DNA of 64,000 nucleotides from a virus. Under the pieces are notes generated by a model, which was not told where the DNA came from, did not search any database, and saw nothing but the letters and a program-made list of their open reading frames with translations. Where the stretch lies: positions 1 to 64,000 of the IMG/VR virus record IMGVR_UViG_3300009082_000017. One strand, written 5' to 3'. The stretch's first letter is position 1; every line of letters starts with the position of its first letter. Shown piece by piece: positions 27,580 through 37,999 of the stretch. The position numbers were made by a program, and so were the translations under genes.

Positions 27580-28107
27580 TTAGATGTGTTCAACTCTAAA
27601 CTGATAAGTTGTAACGCGACCAGTTCCGATACTACCATCGGGAAGAGATATGTATTTGGTAGCAAGATATTTGGCATAGAAGCCACTAACAGTTACGGCA
27701 GACCATTTTAGTTTGAAATTCCCACTATCGTCAGCAATAGCATAAGTAGCGGTGGTAGAGCTATCAAGAGCCTCAGCGCTAACCTCAAAAACATCACCAA
27801 GCTGTAAGCGTCTTGCAACACCAGTTTCACCAGCAATAGTATAGAAGTCACGAGCAGTTCCGAGACCATTAACTTTTTCTCCAGCACCATTTACCAAGAA
27901 AGGCAAAACAGGGGTGTCAACCATAAAGACACCGGTGGGAGAAGCAGAGCTAGGTGAAGTAGCAGTAAACACTTCACTAGCAGACACAGTTAACAATTGG
28001 CAAACAAAGCCATTGTCAAGGTTAGATGCACTCACAAAATTTGAACTGTAAGCGTTAACATCCTGTGCAGCCACACTTGCTAAATTTGTAACAGCATGAT
28101 AAGTCAT
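27580..28107 (-). CDS. Capsid-associated (decoration-like) protein
   Basis: The 175-residue beta-rich protein sits between the scaffold-protease and the capsid gene and shares the capsid gene's leader (TGGAGGATAAATAAAAATATG), suggesting matched expression. Small beta proteins here often decorate the capsid. No family recognised with certainty. Confidence 0.5.
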   Translation of the reverse strand: MTYHAVTNLASVAAQDVNAYSSNFVSASNLDNGFVCQLLTVSASEVFTATSPSSASPTGVFMVDTPVLPFLVNGAGEKVNGLGTARDFYTIAGETGVARRLQLGDVFEVSAEALDSSTTATYAIADDSGNFKLKWSAVTVSGFYAKYLATKYISLPDGSIGTGRVTTYQFRVEHI

Positions 28108-28143
28108 ATTTTTATTTATCCTCCATTTTTATTGAAATAATTT

Positions 28144-30072
28144 TTACAACCAACCCTTTTTCGCATATTCTTTCGTCACGTCTTCGGGTTTGTCATCTCT
28201 ATTTAACCAAGAATGTACGGTAGCCATACGAGTAAAGCTTTCCTTTTTCTTGGGGGCATCTTTGATGCGTTCATAAGCAGCACTCTTGATGCTACTTTGC
28301 CATGCAGGAAGATTTTCAATACTAAAAGATCTTACTTCTTCTCTAGCATTTTCAATCTCTTCTTTGGTAAATACGTCAGATACTTCTTGAATAGTTTTTT
28401 CAACAGCATAATCAAACTGTTGCTTTTCAATTTTATCTTTGTATTCCTGAAGATCAGCATTTTTAGCCATATACACATCTTTATCTTCTTTGGCAGCATC
28501 AGATTCAGCTTGCATCGCTTTCATTTTGCCATACATCTTAGAGCAAAGCATTGCATAATCCATTTCTTCACCTGCTTCATGTTTGGCAACCAAAGCTTTA
28601 TAATCTTCAGTTTCGTCTGCAAGCATAGCCATAAGCGCAGCCATATCTAGGTTGGCGTCTAAAGACATTTTTTCTTCTTTGGGTTCTTCTTCCTTAACTT
28701 CTTCAGCAAGAGTTTCTTTTTCTTCATCTTCTTTTTTTTCTTCTTCAGAAGTTTCAGGTTTTTCTTCTACTGCCATTTCTTCTGTTTCTACAGCCATTTT
28801 TTCTTCTTCTGGCTGAGTTTCAGATTCAGGAAGTTTTTCTTCTGCCATAGTTTCTTCTTTGGGTTCTAATTCTTTATCATTTTCATCTTTCACACTAAGT
28901 TCCTCCTTTTTTACAGACTTGTTCTTTATCCAATGACCCCCATCAATGTGATGATCTTTCTTAAATTGTGATTTCGCAATAGCATATCCATTTTTCTTTT
29001 CATCTACGCCTATCGCATCAGCAACTTTGCTTATTTGATTAATCTGGTCAAGAGTTAAAGCAATTCCATCCAGTTTCTTCATATTTTCAGGAACGTCTTC
29101 TATCTTAGAATATGGGAAAGTAATAACTTCACCATTATCAAAATAAGACATTGGTTTATCTTCTATCTCTTTCATTTGTTTTACCATTTCTTTAGACCAT
29201 TCCAAGCCTTCATTTCCCCCATACAACATCCAACTAATATAACTTCCATTTGGCGGAGATTTCTTTCGAATATCATTTTGATGATAAGACAAATATTTAT
29301 GAGTAGATTTTATTTTTTCAGGACTAGCTTTATCGTTTTTAGAGAAATGTCTAGCAATAGATAATGCAACAGAATTTCCACCTGTCCCATATTGCTTATA
29401 CAAGTCTAATCCTTTATTAGAATTATTTTTAATCTCTTGAGAAATAGAGAAATCAATTGAAGAATATTTAGAAAATTCTTTCAAATAATCCTCATGGTAT
29501 TTTTCATTAATTTGAGAAAAAGATAATACTTGTAATTCCGCATTTTGAATGGCACTCTGAATCGCTTTGCCGAGAAGACATATACCAAAATAGCAGAAGT
29601 CATCCATTTCTTCAATACCATTATCTTCTCTAATATGAGATTCATAAAGCCACATCTCAACACTAATACCTACCTTACCATCTCTTTTCTCAAGAATCTC
29701 AGAAACGGCAGGGACATAGATTTTCCAAATTTTTGCGTCCACATAGAATTTTAGAATTTCATTACCAAATTCATCTACGCCTTTTTCAAAAGAACCCGTA
29801 TCTGGAATTGCGAAGCCACAGATTAGGCTTTTGTCTACTTCAACGTGTGAACCGAAATCTCGTCCACTATTTATAAGATTATACACAATAGGCATGTTAT
29901 AGATAGTAGATGCAGTTCTTTTAAGGGTCTCTTCGGAGCAATACAACTTATGATAATTTTTCCCAGATGAAAATGCATGAATTCTACAAGTTATAAATCT
30001 AGAATCAGGATTATCTTCAATTATTTCTGCTGAATCAACACTAAATACTAAAGGTTTTCTTTCTTCACTCAA
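28144..30072 (-). CDS. Prohead protease fused to scaffold
   Basis: The 642-residue product combines three parts. Residues ~1-210 look like a capsid maturation protease of the XkdF/HK97 kind (FITCRIHAFSSGKNYHKLYC, GSHVEVDKSLICGF). Residues ~225-310 carry a small domain found in several phage head proteins (GGNSVALSIARHFSKNDK ... SYISWMLYGGNEGLEW). From about 390 an extremely Glu-rich low-complexity segment leads to a helical scaffold-like C-terminus. The protease would remove the scaffold after shell assembly. Its place before the capsid gene agrees. Confidence 0.75.
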   Translation of the reverse strand: MSEERKPLVFSVDSAEIIEDNPDSRFITCRIHAFSSGKNYHKLYCSEETLKRTASTIYNMPIVYNLINSGRDFGSHVEVDKSLICGFAIPDTGSFEKGVDEFGNEILKFYVDAKIWKIYVPAVSEILEKRDGKVGISVEMWLYESHIREDNGIEEMDDFCYFGICLLGKAIQSAIQNAELQVLSFSQINEKYHEDYLKEFSKYSSIDFSISQEIKNNSNKGLDLYKQYGTGGNSVALSIARHFSKNDKASPEKIKSTHKYLSYHQNDIRKKSPPNGSYISWMLYGGNEGLEWSKEMVKQMKEIEDKPMSYFDNGEVITFPYSKIEDVPENMKKLDGIALTLDQINQISKVADAIGVDEKKNGYAIAKSQFKKDHHIDGGHWIKNKSVKKEELSVKDENDKELEPKEETMAEEKLPESETQPEEEKMAVETEEMAVEEKPETSEEEKKEDEEKETLAEEVKEEEPKEEKMSLDANLDMAALMAMLADETEDYKALVAKHEAGEEMDYAMLCSKMYGKMKAMQAESDAAKEDKDVYMAKNADLQEYKDKIEKQQFDYAVEKTIQEVSDVFTKEEIENAREEVRSFSIENLPAWQSSIKSAAYERIKDAPKKKESFTRMATVHSWLNRDDKPEDVTKEYAKKGWL

Positions 30073-30133
30073 TCATTTCCTCCTTTCCTCAAAGGAAAAA
30101 TAATTTCTTCTTTGAAAATTTTTCAATATTTTA

Positions 30134-30158
30134 CCCCATAAAATTCACGTTTCATGGG
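30134..30158. repeat. Dispersed CCATGAAA palindrome, copy 5
   Basis: CCCCATAAAAT-N4-GTTTCATGGG, right after the stop codon (30160) of the small minus-strand gene. Confidence 0.7.
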
Positions 30159-30159
30159 A

Positions 30160-30366
30160 TTATACAAACCATGTCGTAATTTTTACCCATAAAGGAGCAC
30201 TTTTTAAAGCATCTCTTAGTCTATCAGTACTCGCAAAATAATAAATGTCCCCTTCTGTTGCCAAAAGGGGGACACCATGTGATTGCAAATAATCAGATAT
30301 GTTTTTTTTGAATCCTATCTTGTGCTCAATTTTTTCTGGATTTAATACATACATTATTTTACCCAA
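30160..30366 (-). CDS. Small protein in head module, unknown
   Basis: The 68-residue protein overlaps the end of the preceding gene by 13 bases, which suggests coupled translation. It has a compact alpha/beta look (YLQSHGVPLLATEGDIYYFA). No family recognised. Confidence 0.5.
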   Translation of the reverse strand: MGKIMYVLNPEKIEHKIGFKKNISDYLQSHGVPLLATEGDIYYFASTDRLRDALKSAPLWVKITTWFV

Positions 30367-30881
30367 CCTTTATTGAATTCTCCTAGAATCACAAAATCAT
30401 CAACGTCGTGATCAAATCTCATCCAATCACCATTATACGCCTTGCCTTTATCCGCAAGTAGAATACATTGATTAGTTATAGGGATTAGCATACGAATAAA
30501 TTTATGCAAAAATGCCGAAGTTGTGAAATCTGATTCTTCTTTCGCGAGCTGACATGATTCATAACACAATGATTCTAAGTCAGTCATGTAATCTAATAGT
30601 TTTTCAAAGAATTCTTGAGGGCTATTATAATCTGTGCCATCAGCAGGAGTATCCCCGTAGAAAGTGAGGCAATTTCTTGCCGACTGATATGAAGATGCAA
30701 TATCGCCAATCAAAGGAAACAAATGCGCCAATTTTTGATGAAGCAATTCACTTGACTTATTCATAGAAAATTTTACATCCATCACACTCATTGCTCGGTC
30801 AGCAATTCTATTTCCTAAAAAGCACATTGTTACAATTTCATCTAATTTTTTATTTACATTTTCAGGTATTAATGATCTCAA
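30354..30881 (-). CDS. Helical head-module protein, unknown
   Basis: This 175-residue all-helical protein (HQKLAHLFPLIGDIASSYQS, DLESLCYESCQLAKEE) is not recognised by me. Ferritin-like helical packing is conceivable from the heptads. It lies in the portal-protease interval with an AAAGGAGGAATATTG site. Confidence 0.5.
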   Translation of the reverse strand: MRSLIPENVNKKLDEIVTMCFLGNRIADRAMSVMDVKFSMNKSSELLHQKLAHLFPLIGDIASSYQSARNCLTFYGDTPADGTDYNSPQEFFEKLLDYMTDLESLCYESCQLAKEESDFTTSAFLHKFIRMLIPITNQCILLADKGKAYNGDWMRFDHDVDDFVILGEFNKGWVK

Positions 30882-30915
30882 TATTCCTCCTTTCTTTTAG
30901 GATAATATTGGAGAT

Positions 30916-31242
30916 TTACCACACTATATAATTTAATGCGTCGTCAGCGGCAATTACCCAAGCAGGAGATGCCGAAGTGATATTCAAGTTACTTCCACTA
31001 GTTGTGCATTTTACATTAGGAATGGCACTACCAGAACGAGATGCTTGAACAATTTTCCCAACAATAGGATTAATAATAGTTTGAATAACAATTGCAGAAG
31101 CCGTAGCTTGAGCAGAACTTACAACAAGACTACCAGTTACAACGCCTTCAAGCGTATTTAAACGAGTACCCAAAGTCGCGTTCTGTGCAGCACGATTCAT
31201 TTTATTCAGTTGTGAAATTTCTTTCGAAGTCATTCTAGTCAT
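30916..31242 (-). CDS. Small virion-like protein, unknown
   Basis: The 108-residue protein has a helical N-terminus (SKEISQLNKMNRAAQNATLG) and a Ser/Thr-rich beta C-terminus, like short head-fibre or decoration proteins. Its leader holds a GC-rich hairpin (about 31287-31323, AGCGCA/TGCGCT arms with an inner ACGG/CCGT). TGGAGGAATATAAAA precedes the ATG. Confidence 0.5.
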   Translation of the reverse strand: MTRMTSKEISQLNKMNRAAQNATLGTRLNTLEGVVTGSLVVSSAQATASAIVIQTIINPIVGKIVQASRSGSAIPNVKCTTSGSNLNITSASPAWVIAADDALNYIVW

Positions 31243-31351
31243 TTTTATATTCCTCCATTTTTCTATTTTTATATGATATATTTATATAGCGCACGGAGCC
31301 AGGATGTGTGTCCCGTTATGCGCTTAATGCTTTAGCCGTTTTTATTCTACA

Positions 31352-32968
31352 TTAATTTTTACCACCTTTACCGATGTTTGAACCTTGTCCCCTTGTTTCC
31401 GCACCAGAATCTTCTAAATCACTATCTGATTTTCTTGGTCTACCCGTTCCAGAAGAAGTTGCCCCTGATTGTTGGAACGAAGATATGATTGGAGTTAAGT
31501 TATCGACCCAACCGTTAATTCTAGTTTCATCTAACTGCGTTTGAAACTCAAACGGATTGACTCCAAGTGCAGAGCAGATTTTCGGGAAATTGATAATTCC
31601 TTTATCCATCAGTGCAGTTTGACGATCTAATCTTCTTTCCCTATCAACATAAAATCTTGTGCCCTCTAAAGTAATTTTAAATTTATATTTTTTTGTAAGT
31701 TTATTAATTTGATACTCTAAAAAGTTTTCAAATACAGGATAAAGATTCTCTACGATATGTTGGTCAACATCAACACCCAATAAAGTTTCTGTAACATTTT
31801 GTTTTTGGGATGAACTAAATAATATATTTGAATTTACACCAGACAATCCGAGAAGATTAGTCAAATAGCTTTGATATAAACTATTATTCCCCTCGAATTG
31901 AAAAGCTTTCATATTTCCCAAAGGTGCGCTGGCGACACTGACCGCGCTATTATTAATAGCGGATTTTACAAGTTGCATAAATTTAGCAGCCATTTCTGGA
32001 GATAAGTTAAATTGATCTCTAAGAACAGCACTTTTTGCATCTTTATTAAGTGTCCCTACTTCTCCCATGATAAGCTTAACTGCTTCTGCTAAATAATTGT
32101 TCTTTTGTAAATTACGAATTGTGGGTTGCAATGCTAAATCTGGGAACATGCCGCTAAAATATTGCGTTCTGAAATTCTTTTCGGGTTGCATTTTAAATGC
32201 CCACCCACCATCTTCTGGGCTTATATCTCCCCAATAAGCATAAACGTTTTGATCTCTTGTATCTACACTTCGCATGGGGATATAGTCTATAATTTTACTA
32301 CCTTCACCAAATAAATTCTGAAATCCCGTTTTGAATGATGGCGCAAAACCATCTATTGGGACACCACCTTGAAGAAAGAAAGTATAATCAAAACTAAAAA
32401 GTGTTCCATAATCCCATTTTCCAGTAATCATACACCTATCCGAAGGGAGTTGTTGGAGAAGCCAGCGATCCCCCTCGTTTCTGAATGAGCAGAAGAAAAC
32501 TTCTTCACGAAGCATTTGTTTCAATGCGGTAGAAAATTCTTTCTTATGGTCGAACTTATAGAAAAAGTCCTTTAACACTTTTAAATCTTTTTTATATGCA
32601 GGACTTTTAAATTCATTGATATCATCCATATTCATTACAGCATAAGTCCAATCCCAAGAAGGAAGATTAGACATATAATCTATAATTCTTCTATATGTCG
32701 TAGATGTAACTTCAAGATTTTCAGAAATTGACAAAAGTTCCCGTTCGCTATCTTTGGGATTTGCAAGTGCTTTTTCTGCTTTTTCTTGAGTTATGTCTGA
32801 AGAAGAAAGAAGGGACATATCTTTAAGGCGCTGATTGATGAGCATAGGCGAATAAGTTCCTGGATAAAGTCCACCTAAAGATTGTGCAAATTCTAGAGCA
32901 GTCCAAACTTGATCTTCTGAAATTAAATCTGGATCAGTTTGAGTAGTCATTTTTTTTGTTTTAGGCAA
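31352..32968 (-). CDS. Portal protein
   Basis: The 538-residue protein follows terminase and has portal-type features: an RRIIDYMSNLPSWDW segment, a beta-rich mid part (LLQQLPSDRCMITG), long helices near KDAKSAVLRDQFNLSPEMAA and a low-complexity C-terminus. Twelve copies would form the DNA entry ring. Start: a TTG at 32968 lies 9 bases after a perfect AAGGAGG; the next ATG (32950) is 27 bases from it, so the TTG is preferred. Confidence 0.78.
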   Translation of the reverse strand: MPKTKKMTTQTDPDLISEDQVWTALEFAQSLGGLYPGTYSPMLINQRLKDMSLLSSSDITQEKAEKALANPKDSERELLSISENLEVTSTTYRRIIDYMSNLPSWDWTYAVMNMDDINEFKSPAYKKDLKVLKDFFYKFDHKKEFSTALKQMLREEVFFCSFRNEGDRWLLQQLPSDRCMITGKWDYGTLFSFDYTFFLQGGVPIDGFAPSFKTGFQNLFGEGSKIIDYIPMRSVDTRDQNVYAYWGDISPEDGGWAFKMQPEKNFRTQYFSGMFPDLALQPTIRNLQKNNYLAEAVKLIMGEVGTLNKDAKSAVLRDQFNLSPEMAAKFMQLVKSAINNSAVSVASAPLGNMKAFQFEGNNSLYQSYLTNLLGLSGVNSNILFSSSQKQNVTETLLGVDVDQHIVENLYPVFENFLEYQINKLTKKYKFKITLEGTRFYVDRERRLDRQTALMDKGIINFPKICSALGVNPFEFQTQLDETRINGWVDNLTPIISSFQQSGATSSGTGRPRKSDSDLEDSGAETRGQGSNIGKGGKN

Positions 32969-32994
32969 TTAATTTTACCTCCTTTCTTTGGAGA

Positions 32995-34830
32995 TTAATA
33001 CATTTGAAATAAGCCCGATATAATATCCCAATCATTACTTGTATCCTCTTCTTTTAATAAAGCTGTATCAAACTCTTGTGAAATAAAAAAATTAACATAA
33101 CTGAGCGCACTATAACGGTCTTTGTTACATCCAGCTTTTTCAACCAATTTCACTTTACCACTAACCAATGCTAAGTCTAAGTTAATGCATTCTGAAATCG
33201 TAAGCCCTGTCTGGACATATGGATTTAAATAAAAGGCATAAATTGATGAATCAGCAGGATTACTTAAAAATTCTTTATTTTTAGATTTAATCAAAAATTC
33301 TTCAGCATCACCATCTAGAATTAAGAATTTCCATAATTTTTTCTGCAAAGAAGATCTAAATAGATTTGCGATTTGGCTATTTAAATCTTGGCTAGCTGAC
33401 ATGGGAAAAATTACAGGCAAAGCATTAATCCCTCTTGCTCTACGCCTAAGCTCTTCTCTAACATCATCTTTGACAGATAAGAAATTTTCATCTACAACTG
33501 TAAAAGGAGGATATGTTTCTCCTCTTTCTTCATCCATGGTATTCTCACTCAAGGAATCAAAAATACTGATACCTGCATTCTGAAGATCTAAACAAACATA
33601 ATCTGCTTCAAAATCGTGATAAAGTTCCTTTATTCTTTTAGCTTGAACCCCAGTATGCTCGCCTTTATGACTTTCCATATAAGAACAATGACGTTCATAC
33701 CCTTCCCCCTTTATGGGAATAAGTCTTATGCACGCCATAATAGAATTATCATTTTTCTTATTTGCTCGCATAGCAACATCACAAGTAATAAATCTAATTT
33801 CACCTTCCACTTTTTCAATGGCATAAGGATTTTTTTTAGCATTAAAATTATCATCTCTTTGAGGATAAAAAGCTTGTTTAAGATTCCTTTTAAATAAAGA
33901 TGACGCAAAAAAACTTTTTCCACTACTGCCAGATGGTATGTTGAGATATTCAAGTTGAAACCCTATCTCATCCATATCGCCTGTTTCATTTTTTATCATA
34001 TCTTCTGTTTTTATTCCATGAAATAATGTGATAAAATAATCAAGCGCTAGAAAATTAGCAGTTTCATCTCCATTTACCATTCTTCTTATACATGACTTTA
34101 CATAAGTATACCAATATTCTGCCGTATACCACGCCGAAGTAATATAAGATATTCTACCATCTTCTATTAAATCTTTATCTGATCCATATTCTGGTTTCAA
34201 CCTATAGGGTGGGGTTCTAACTTCAAGAAAAGGTTTTATTACTTTTTCAAGTATTTCTCTTGGAACCAATCTCGCCTCTTCTATGACGATATAGTGACAT
34301 CTATTCCCTCTTGCCGAATCGGAACTAGGAACAACTTTAATAGTACTACCGCAATGAAAAATACATTCATATGTATTAGAATTTGTTGTTATGTGATCAA
34401 TTTCTCTGGCAACATTAGGATATCTACTTTGCAATTCTTTCATTTTTTCAGAAAGAAGAATTCCTCCTTGAGCGAGTGTTTTTGAACACACAATAATCTT
34501 AATCCCAGGATATAAAACGCATAAAGTAAGTGTCCACACAGCAATAATCCATGTTTTTGCGGCAGCACGACTAGCCACTATATAAGCCAAATTACTTCTT
34601 TGCAATATCCATATCATTAATATTTGATAAGGATGCAAATGAATACCAAAGTAATCCTGGATCAACCTTACTGGGTTGCGACGAAACATAGTTATCCATC
34701 GTTTCAATCTATCTTTTCTTTCACCTTCTAATGTTGAGCTTCTAGTCATAGATTTTGGACGTAAAAATTCATTTTGTGAAGATAAGCTTTTAAGCTCTTT
34801 GTTTTTATATGGGCGAGGAGACGTTGACAT
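32995..34830 (-). CDS. terL: Terminase large subunit
   Basis: The ~611-residue packaging motor has an ATPase domain with a Walker A variant SRAAAKT (about residues 87-93), Walker B/catalytic IVIEEA (~180) and a C-terminal RNase H-like nuclease with ITCDVA and VCLDLQNAG acidic strands. It would cut concatemers and drive DNA through the portal. The ATG at 34830 is preferred over an upstream GTG (34842): GAGG stands 6 bases before it and the preceding gene ends 1 base away (TAAAATG). Confidence 0.87.
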   Translation of the reverse strand: MSTSPRPYKNKELKSLSSQNEFLRPKSMTRSSTLEGERKDRLKRWITMFRRNPVRLIQDYFGIHLHPYQILMIWILQRSNLAYIVASRAAAKTWIIAVWTLTLCVLYPGIKIIVCSKTLAQGGILLSEKMKELQSRYPNVAREIDHITTNSNTYECIFHCGSTIKVVPSSDSARGNRCHYIVIEEARLVPREILEKVIKPFLEVRTPPYRLKPEYGSDKDLIEDGRISYITSAWYTAEYWYTYVKSCIRRMVNGDETANFLALDYFITLFHGIKTEDMIKNETGDMDEIGFQLEYLNIPSGSSGKSFFASSLFKRNLKQAFYPQRDDNFNAKKNPYAIEKVEGEIRFITCDVAMRANKKNDNSIMACIRLIPIKGEGYERHCSYMESHKGEHTGVQAKRIKELYHDFEADYVCLDLQNAGISIFDSLSENTMDEERGETYPPFTVVDENFLSVKDDVREELRRRARGINALPVIFPMSASQDLNSQIANLFRSSLQKKLWKFLILDGDAEEFLIKSKNKEFLSNPADSSIYAFYLNPYVQTGLTISECINLDLALVSGKVKLVEKAGCNKDRYSALSYVNFFISQEFDTALLKEEDTSNDWDIISGLFQMY

Positions 34831-34831
34831 T

Positions 34832-35797
34832 TTATTCCTCACTCACGTCCACAACATCATCAACATCGTCTTCTGTATCCACATTAAAATCTCTACTTTG
34901 CGTAATAAAATTTTTAAGAGGACGAGTAACATATTTTTTAAAATAAAAATCAATATTATCAAAATCCTTGAACAAATCTTTATCTTTGCCAGAATAATAT
35001 TCGGCGGGTTCATTTTCTTCTATTATTTTTATAAAAGACGAAAAAGTATCTTGAGCCTTGCCGGAATTAGCAGTAGCAGCTTTTGCAGGGTCTACACTCG
35101 CAGTTCTCATAAGTTCTTGTAGTCGCTTTACCGCCGAAGCATCTCCATTACCTTTACCCATTCTGCTTTTTCTAATATCTAATTCAGCAAAGCATATCTG
35201 ACGAAGCAAAGATTCTTCTGTAGCCGTATCACACTTATGAGTTTTTTTGTATCTCGCCAATTCTGACTCTAGAAACTCATAGTCTTCAAAAACTAAATCC
35301 GGCCCCCAAAAGTCTTTTAAATATTTATTAAAATCAACATCTTCAGTTAACGTTTCATTAGAAGATGACACTTGAACATTATTTCCAGAGCTATGAAAAG
35401 TTAAATTTGTATCATCGCTCAGATTAGATAGAGTAGACAATTTGCTTTTATATATTCCAAAACTTTGAACGTCTTGTTTCCCTTCGTTCTGAAAGTTGAT
35501 AATTTGTTTTTTTGCAGCTTCAACGGCATTTGTCATGTATGCAATATTCAATATTCTACAAGTTCGCAATAATGCTTTTTCTATACTATGCTCCATATTA
35601 TAAGAATTAGTATATATTTCAGCGCAATGTTCTTTACACACGGATAATAATCCAGACCTATCTAATTCTAAATCTGGCGAAGAATAAAAATCTTTCGCTG
35701 GTCTCATTTTCATACAAATTCTACAATAATTTTCTTTTGCATCTAAATCTTTAACTTTCTTAACCAAAACCTTTTTCTTAGTCACGCTTGTTGCCAT
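34832..35797 (-). CDS. Terminase small subunit-like protein with zinc finger
   Basis: This 321-residue protein ends next to the terminase large subunit and is probably the DNA-recognition subunit. It starts with a four-Cys/His motif (CRICMKMRP ... CKEHC), has a disordered Ser/Thr-rich middle and a very acidic end (DTEDDVDDVVDVSEE). A TTG 17 codons upstream is open, but the ATG at 35797 lies after TTAAGGAGAATAATAAATAAG. The function is inferred from position and architecture. Confidence 0.6.
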   Translation of the reverse strand: MATSVTKKKVLVKKVKDLDAKENYCRICMKMRPAKDFYSSPDLELDRSGLLSVCKEHCAEIYTNSYNMEHSIEKALLRTCRILNIAYMTNAVEAAKKQIINFQNEGKQDVQSFGIYKSKLSTLSNLSDDTNLTFHSSGNNVQVSSSNETLTEDVDFNKYLKDFWGPDLVFEDYEFLESELARYKKTHKCDTATEESLLRQICFAELDIRKSRMGKGNGDASAVKRLQELMRTASVDPAKAATANSGKAQDTFSSFIKIIEENEPAEYYSGKDKDLFKDFDNIDFYFKKYVTRPLKNFITQSRDFNVDTEDDVDDVVDVSEE

Positions 35798-35896
35798 CTT
35801 ATTTATTATTCTCCTTAAAAGATATAATTGTATGGGCAACGCGCCCAACCTGATTGTTTATTTATTTTTTTGCATTTCACTACATTTGTTACAAGG

Positions 35897-35969
35897 AGCC
35901 GATGAAAAGTTTCGAACTCTCCACATATCCCCTACAAAGGGATCGCTCTACCAACTGAGCTACACCAGC
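35897..35969 (-). tRNA. tRNA-Thr (UGU anticodon)
   Basis: A cloverleaf can be drawn: acceptor GCTGGTG / CATCGGC (two G-U pairs), D arm GCTC/GAGC, anticodon stem ATCCC/GGGAT with loop TTTGTAG giving TGT, T arm GAGAG/CTTTT with TTCGAAA. CCA is not encoded. It would read ACA codons, frequent in this AT-rich genome. Confidence 0.85.
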
Positions 35970-35985
35970 CAAATTTGTTATCCAA

Positions 35986-36009
35986 CCCCATAAAATTGCG
36001 ATTTCATGG
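35986..36009. repeat. Dispersed CCATGAAA palindrome, copy 6
   Basis: CCCCATAAAAT-N4-ATTTCATGG, between tRNA-Thr and the stop of the virion surface gene at 36076. Confidence 0.7.
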
Positions 36010-36075
36010 TATTAATACTATAATATTATAGTAGGCACAATGCGTAGTCACGGCTACTATATCCAAACATATTAC

Positions 36076-37872
36076 CTATTCATATATTAAAGTACATTTA
36101 GCACCATTGTTAACAACAGTTAATCCATTACTAAATGGGGCGTTAAATTCCATTTCTCCGACTACTTTACTGGCATCTATTACAGCTATCTGTGTTCCTG
36201 TTGCCGAAACACTATCATAGATTGTAAATGTACCGGTGTTATCCAAATTTATAACTTTTTGTAAAGTCCCTGCACTATACTTGAGAACAGTTGTAGCGTT
36301 TGTACCAGAATAAAAATATTGTGGAAGGGTAGTAAGTTCACCAAGCCTTAATATGGTTAAGACTTTTATCAAAATTGAATTATCAGTAGTATTTCCACCA
36401 CTATTAATATTTTCAACTCTTGCTTGTAAATCCAATGTCTGAGGTGATTGTAATCCACTTACATCTGTAATTGTATGTAATAAAATATCATTTACAAAAT
36501 ACTTTGCTGAAACCTCAGAAATATTAATAACTATTCTTTTCATTAAAGTATCTATAGCAACTTCTTTACCAAAATTCCCATTAAAACTTCCAGAAGTTAC
36601 AATTGTATCAACGCCCGCTCTTCTATATCCAACTCCAAATGTAGTCCCATCAACTTGGAAAAAATACCCATTATTGTCATCGTATGCACCTGCACGTCTG
36701 ATATTGTTAGCTTGTGGCGCTGTTACAAGTCTAGCGACGCATCTAAACTGATTAGCTGCACCTGTAACTTTTCTTGCCTTTCGAACACTTGTAACTTTTA
36801 TAGTTGAATTAGCTGTTGTTCCAGTAGATACAGTTAATTCCCCTGCTTGGGAAGCACTACCAGTGCCAGTTGCAACAGCAGTCCAAAAATTAGTATCCAA
36901 TGTTGATCCACTAAAAGCTGTCCCGACTAATCTCACTGGGGTTATTGTTTTTAAAGACCCTAATGGATCAACTTCAACACGTGCACCTGTTTCTAAATCT
37001 TCAATTCCAGAAGATACACTAAGCCTTCCATATGAATTCAACGACCTAGGCAAAGGATCTGCAATTGGGCAAAGATAACTTGCTAATCTAAAATATGTTG
37101 TGTCAGTTGTTCCTGTTAATATAACTCTAACTCTCCAATAACCAGTAATTGCCTGTACGGTATTCCCCATTGCACCTTTTGAATAATAATAAGCAAAAGA
37201 ATCAGATATATCCCAATTTGTTCCATCGTCAGACTGTTCAATATAGACTGTAGCATTTTGATCTGTTTTCAAATTCCATTGAAGCCCAACAATTCCTAGA
37301 GTTGAAGTTGGAGAACCTGTAAATGTATATGAATTTGTAGAATCTAAATTTGTAGTACTGCTATTATTTGTATCTGCATGTACTGCTTGGATAGCTGCAA
37401 CACCTAAATATTTTTGACCATCCGCATCGGTATGTGATTCTATTGCGCAACCGGAAGTATCATATATTACAGAATCAATAGATGTTGGGAAATTTGTTAT
37501 ACTTCCACTATATGTCGTAGGAAAATTCAAAATATTCATACTCCCACTAATAGGATTAGCATCATGTACAGCCAAAGCAACATCAGTCCCAACAATAGAT
37601 GTACCTGCTACAATTTTAGCACGAGCATCAGTTGTTGTATCTTTAAGTGCAACAGCGTCTATACTAATAGAAGATCCACAAATAGTAGAATTCATATTAA
37701 TTTGGAATGGGGATACTGTTAAATCTTTATTTATAATTAACCAACTATTTGTATCAGTTAAATAGATTGTTTTACCAATATTTGCCGCTCCACTTATTTT
37801 ACTTCCAGATATATCTGTAGACAATGCCAAGTATGCAGGCATAGTATTTGAGTTTATAAATGTTACAGTCAT
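36076..37872 (-). CDS. Large beta-rich virion surface protein
   Basis: The 598-residue protein has repeated beta-sandwich features, including a segment (AFSGSTLDTNFWTAVATGTG ... FRCVARLVTAPQ) that resembles concanavalin-like/laminin G domains used by phage fibres to bind sugars. It stands upstream of terminase, apart from the tail genes, so it could be a head fibre or surface decoration. It has a strong AAAGGAGGATCT site. Confidence 0.55.
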   Translation of the reverse strand: MTVTFINSNTMPAYLALSTDISGSKISGAANIGKTIYLTDTNSWLIINKDLTVSPFQINMNSTICGSSISIDAVALKDTTTDARAKIVAGTSIVGTDVALAVHDANPISGSMNILNFPTTYSGSITNFPTSIDSVIYDTSGCAIESHTDADGQKYLGVAAIQAVHADTNNSSTTNLDSTNSYTFTGSPTSTLGIVGLQWNLKTDQNATVYIEQSDDGTNWDISDSFAYYYSKGAMGNTVQAITGYWRVRVILTGTTDTTYFRLASYLCPIADPLPRSLNSYGRLSVSSGIEDLETGARVEVDPLGSLKTITPVRLVGTAFSGSTLDTNFWTAVATGTGSASQAGELTVSTGTTANSTIKVTSVRKARKVTGAANQFRCVARLVTAPQANNIRRAGAYDDNNGYFFQVDGTTFGVGYRRAGVDTIVTSGSFNGNFGKEVAIDTLMKRIVINISEVSAKYFVNDILLHTITDVSGLQSPQTLDLQARVENINSGGNTTDNSILIKVLTILRLGELTTLPQYFYSGTNATTVLKYSAGTLQKVINLDNTGTFTIYDSVSATGTQIAVIDASKVVGEMEFNAPFSNGLTVVNNGAKCTLIYE

Positions 37873-37938
37873 AGATCCTCCTTTTTAATTTTTTATTTGT
37901 TTATAATGAATCTATGATGATGATTTTATATAATATAA

Positions 37939-37967
37939 AAAACTATCATCAATCCGATGATAGTTTT
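37939..37967 (-). terminator. Terminator after the leader/tRNA-Pro unit
   Basis: A perfect 12-base stem AAAACTATCATC / GATGATAGTTTT with a 5-base loop. It ends the RNA started at the 38411-38439 promoter before the next protein gene. Confidence 0.75.
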
Positions 37968-37999
37968 CTGCGTTACATAAATATTTGATTATTATATTT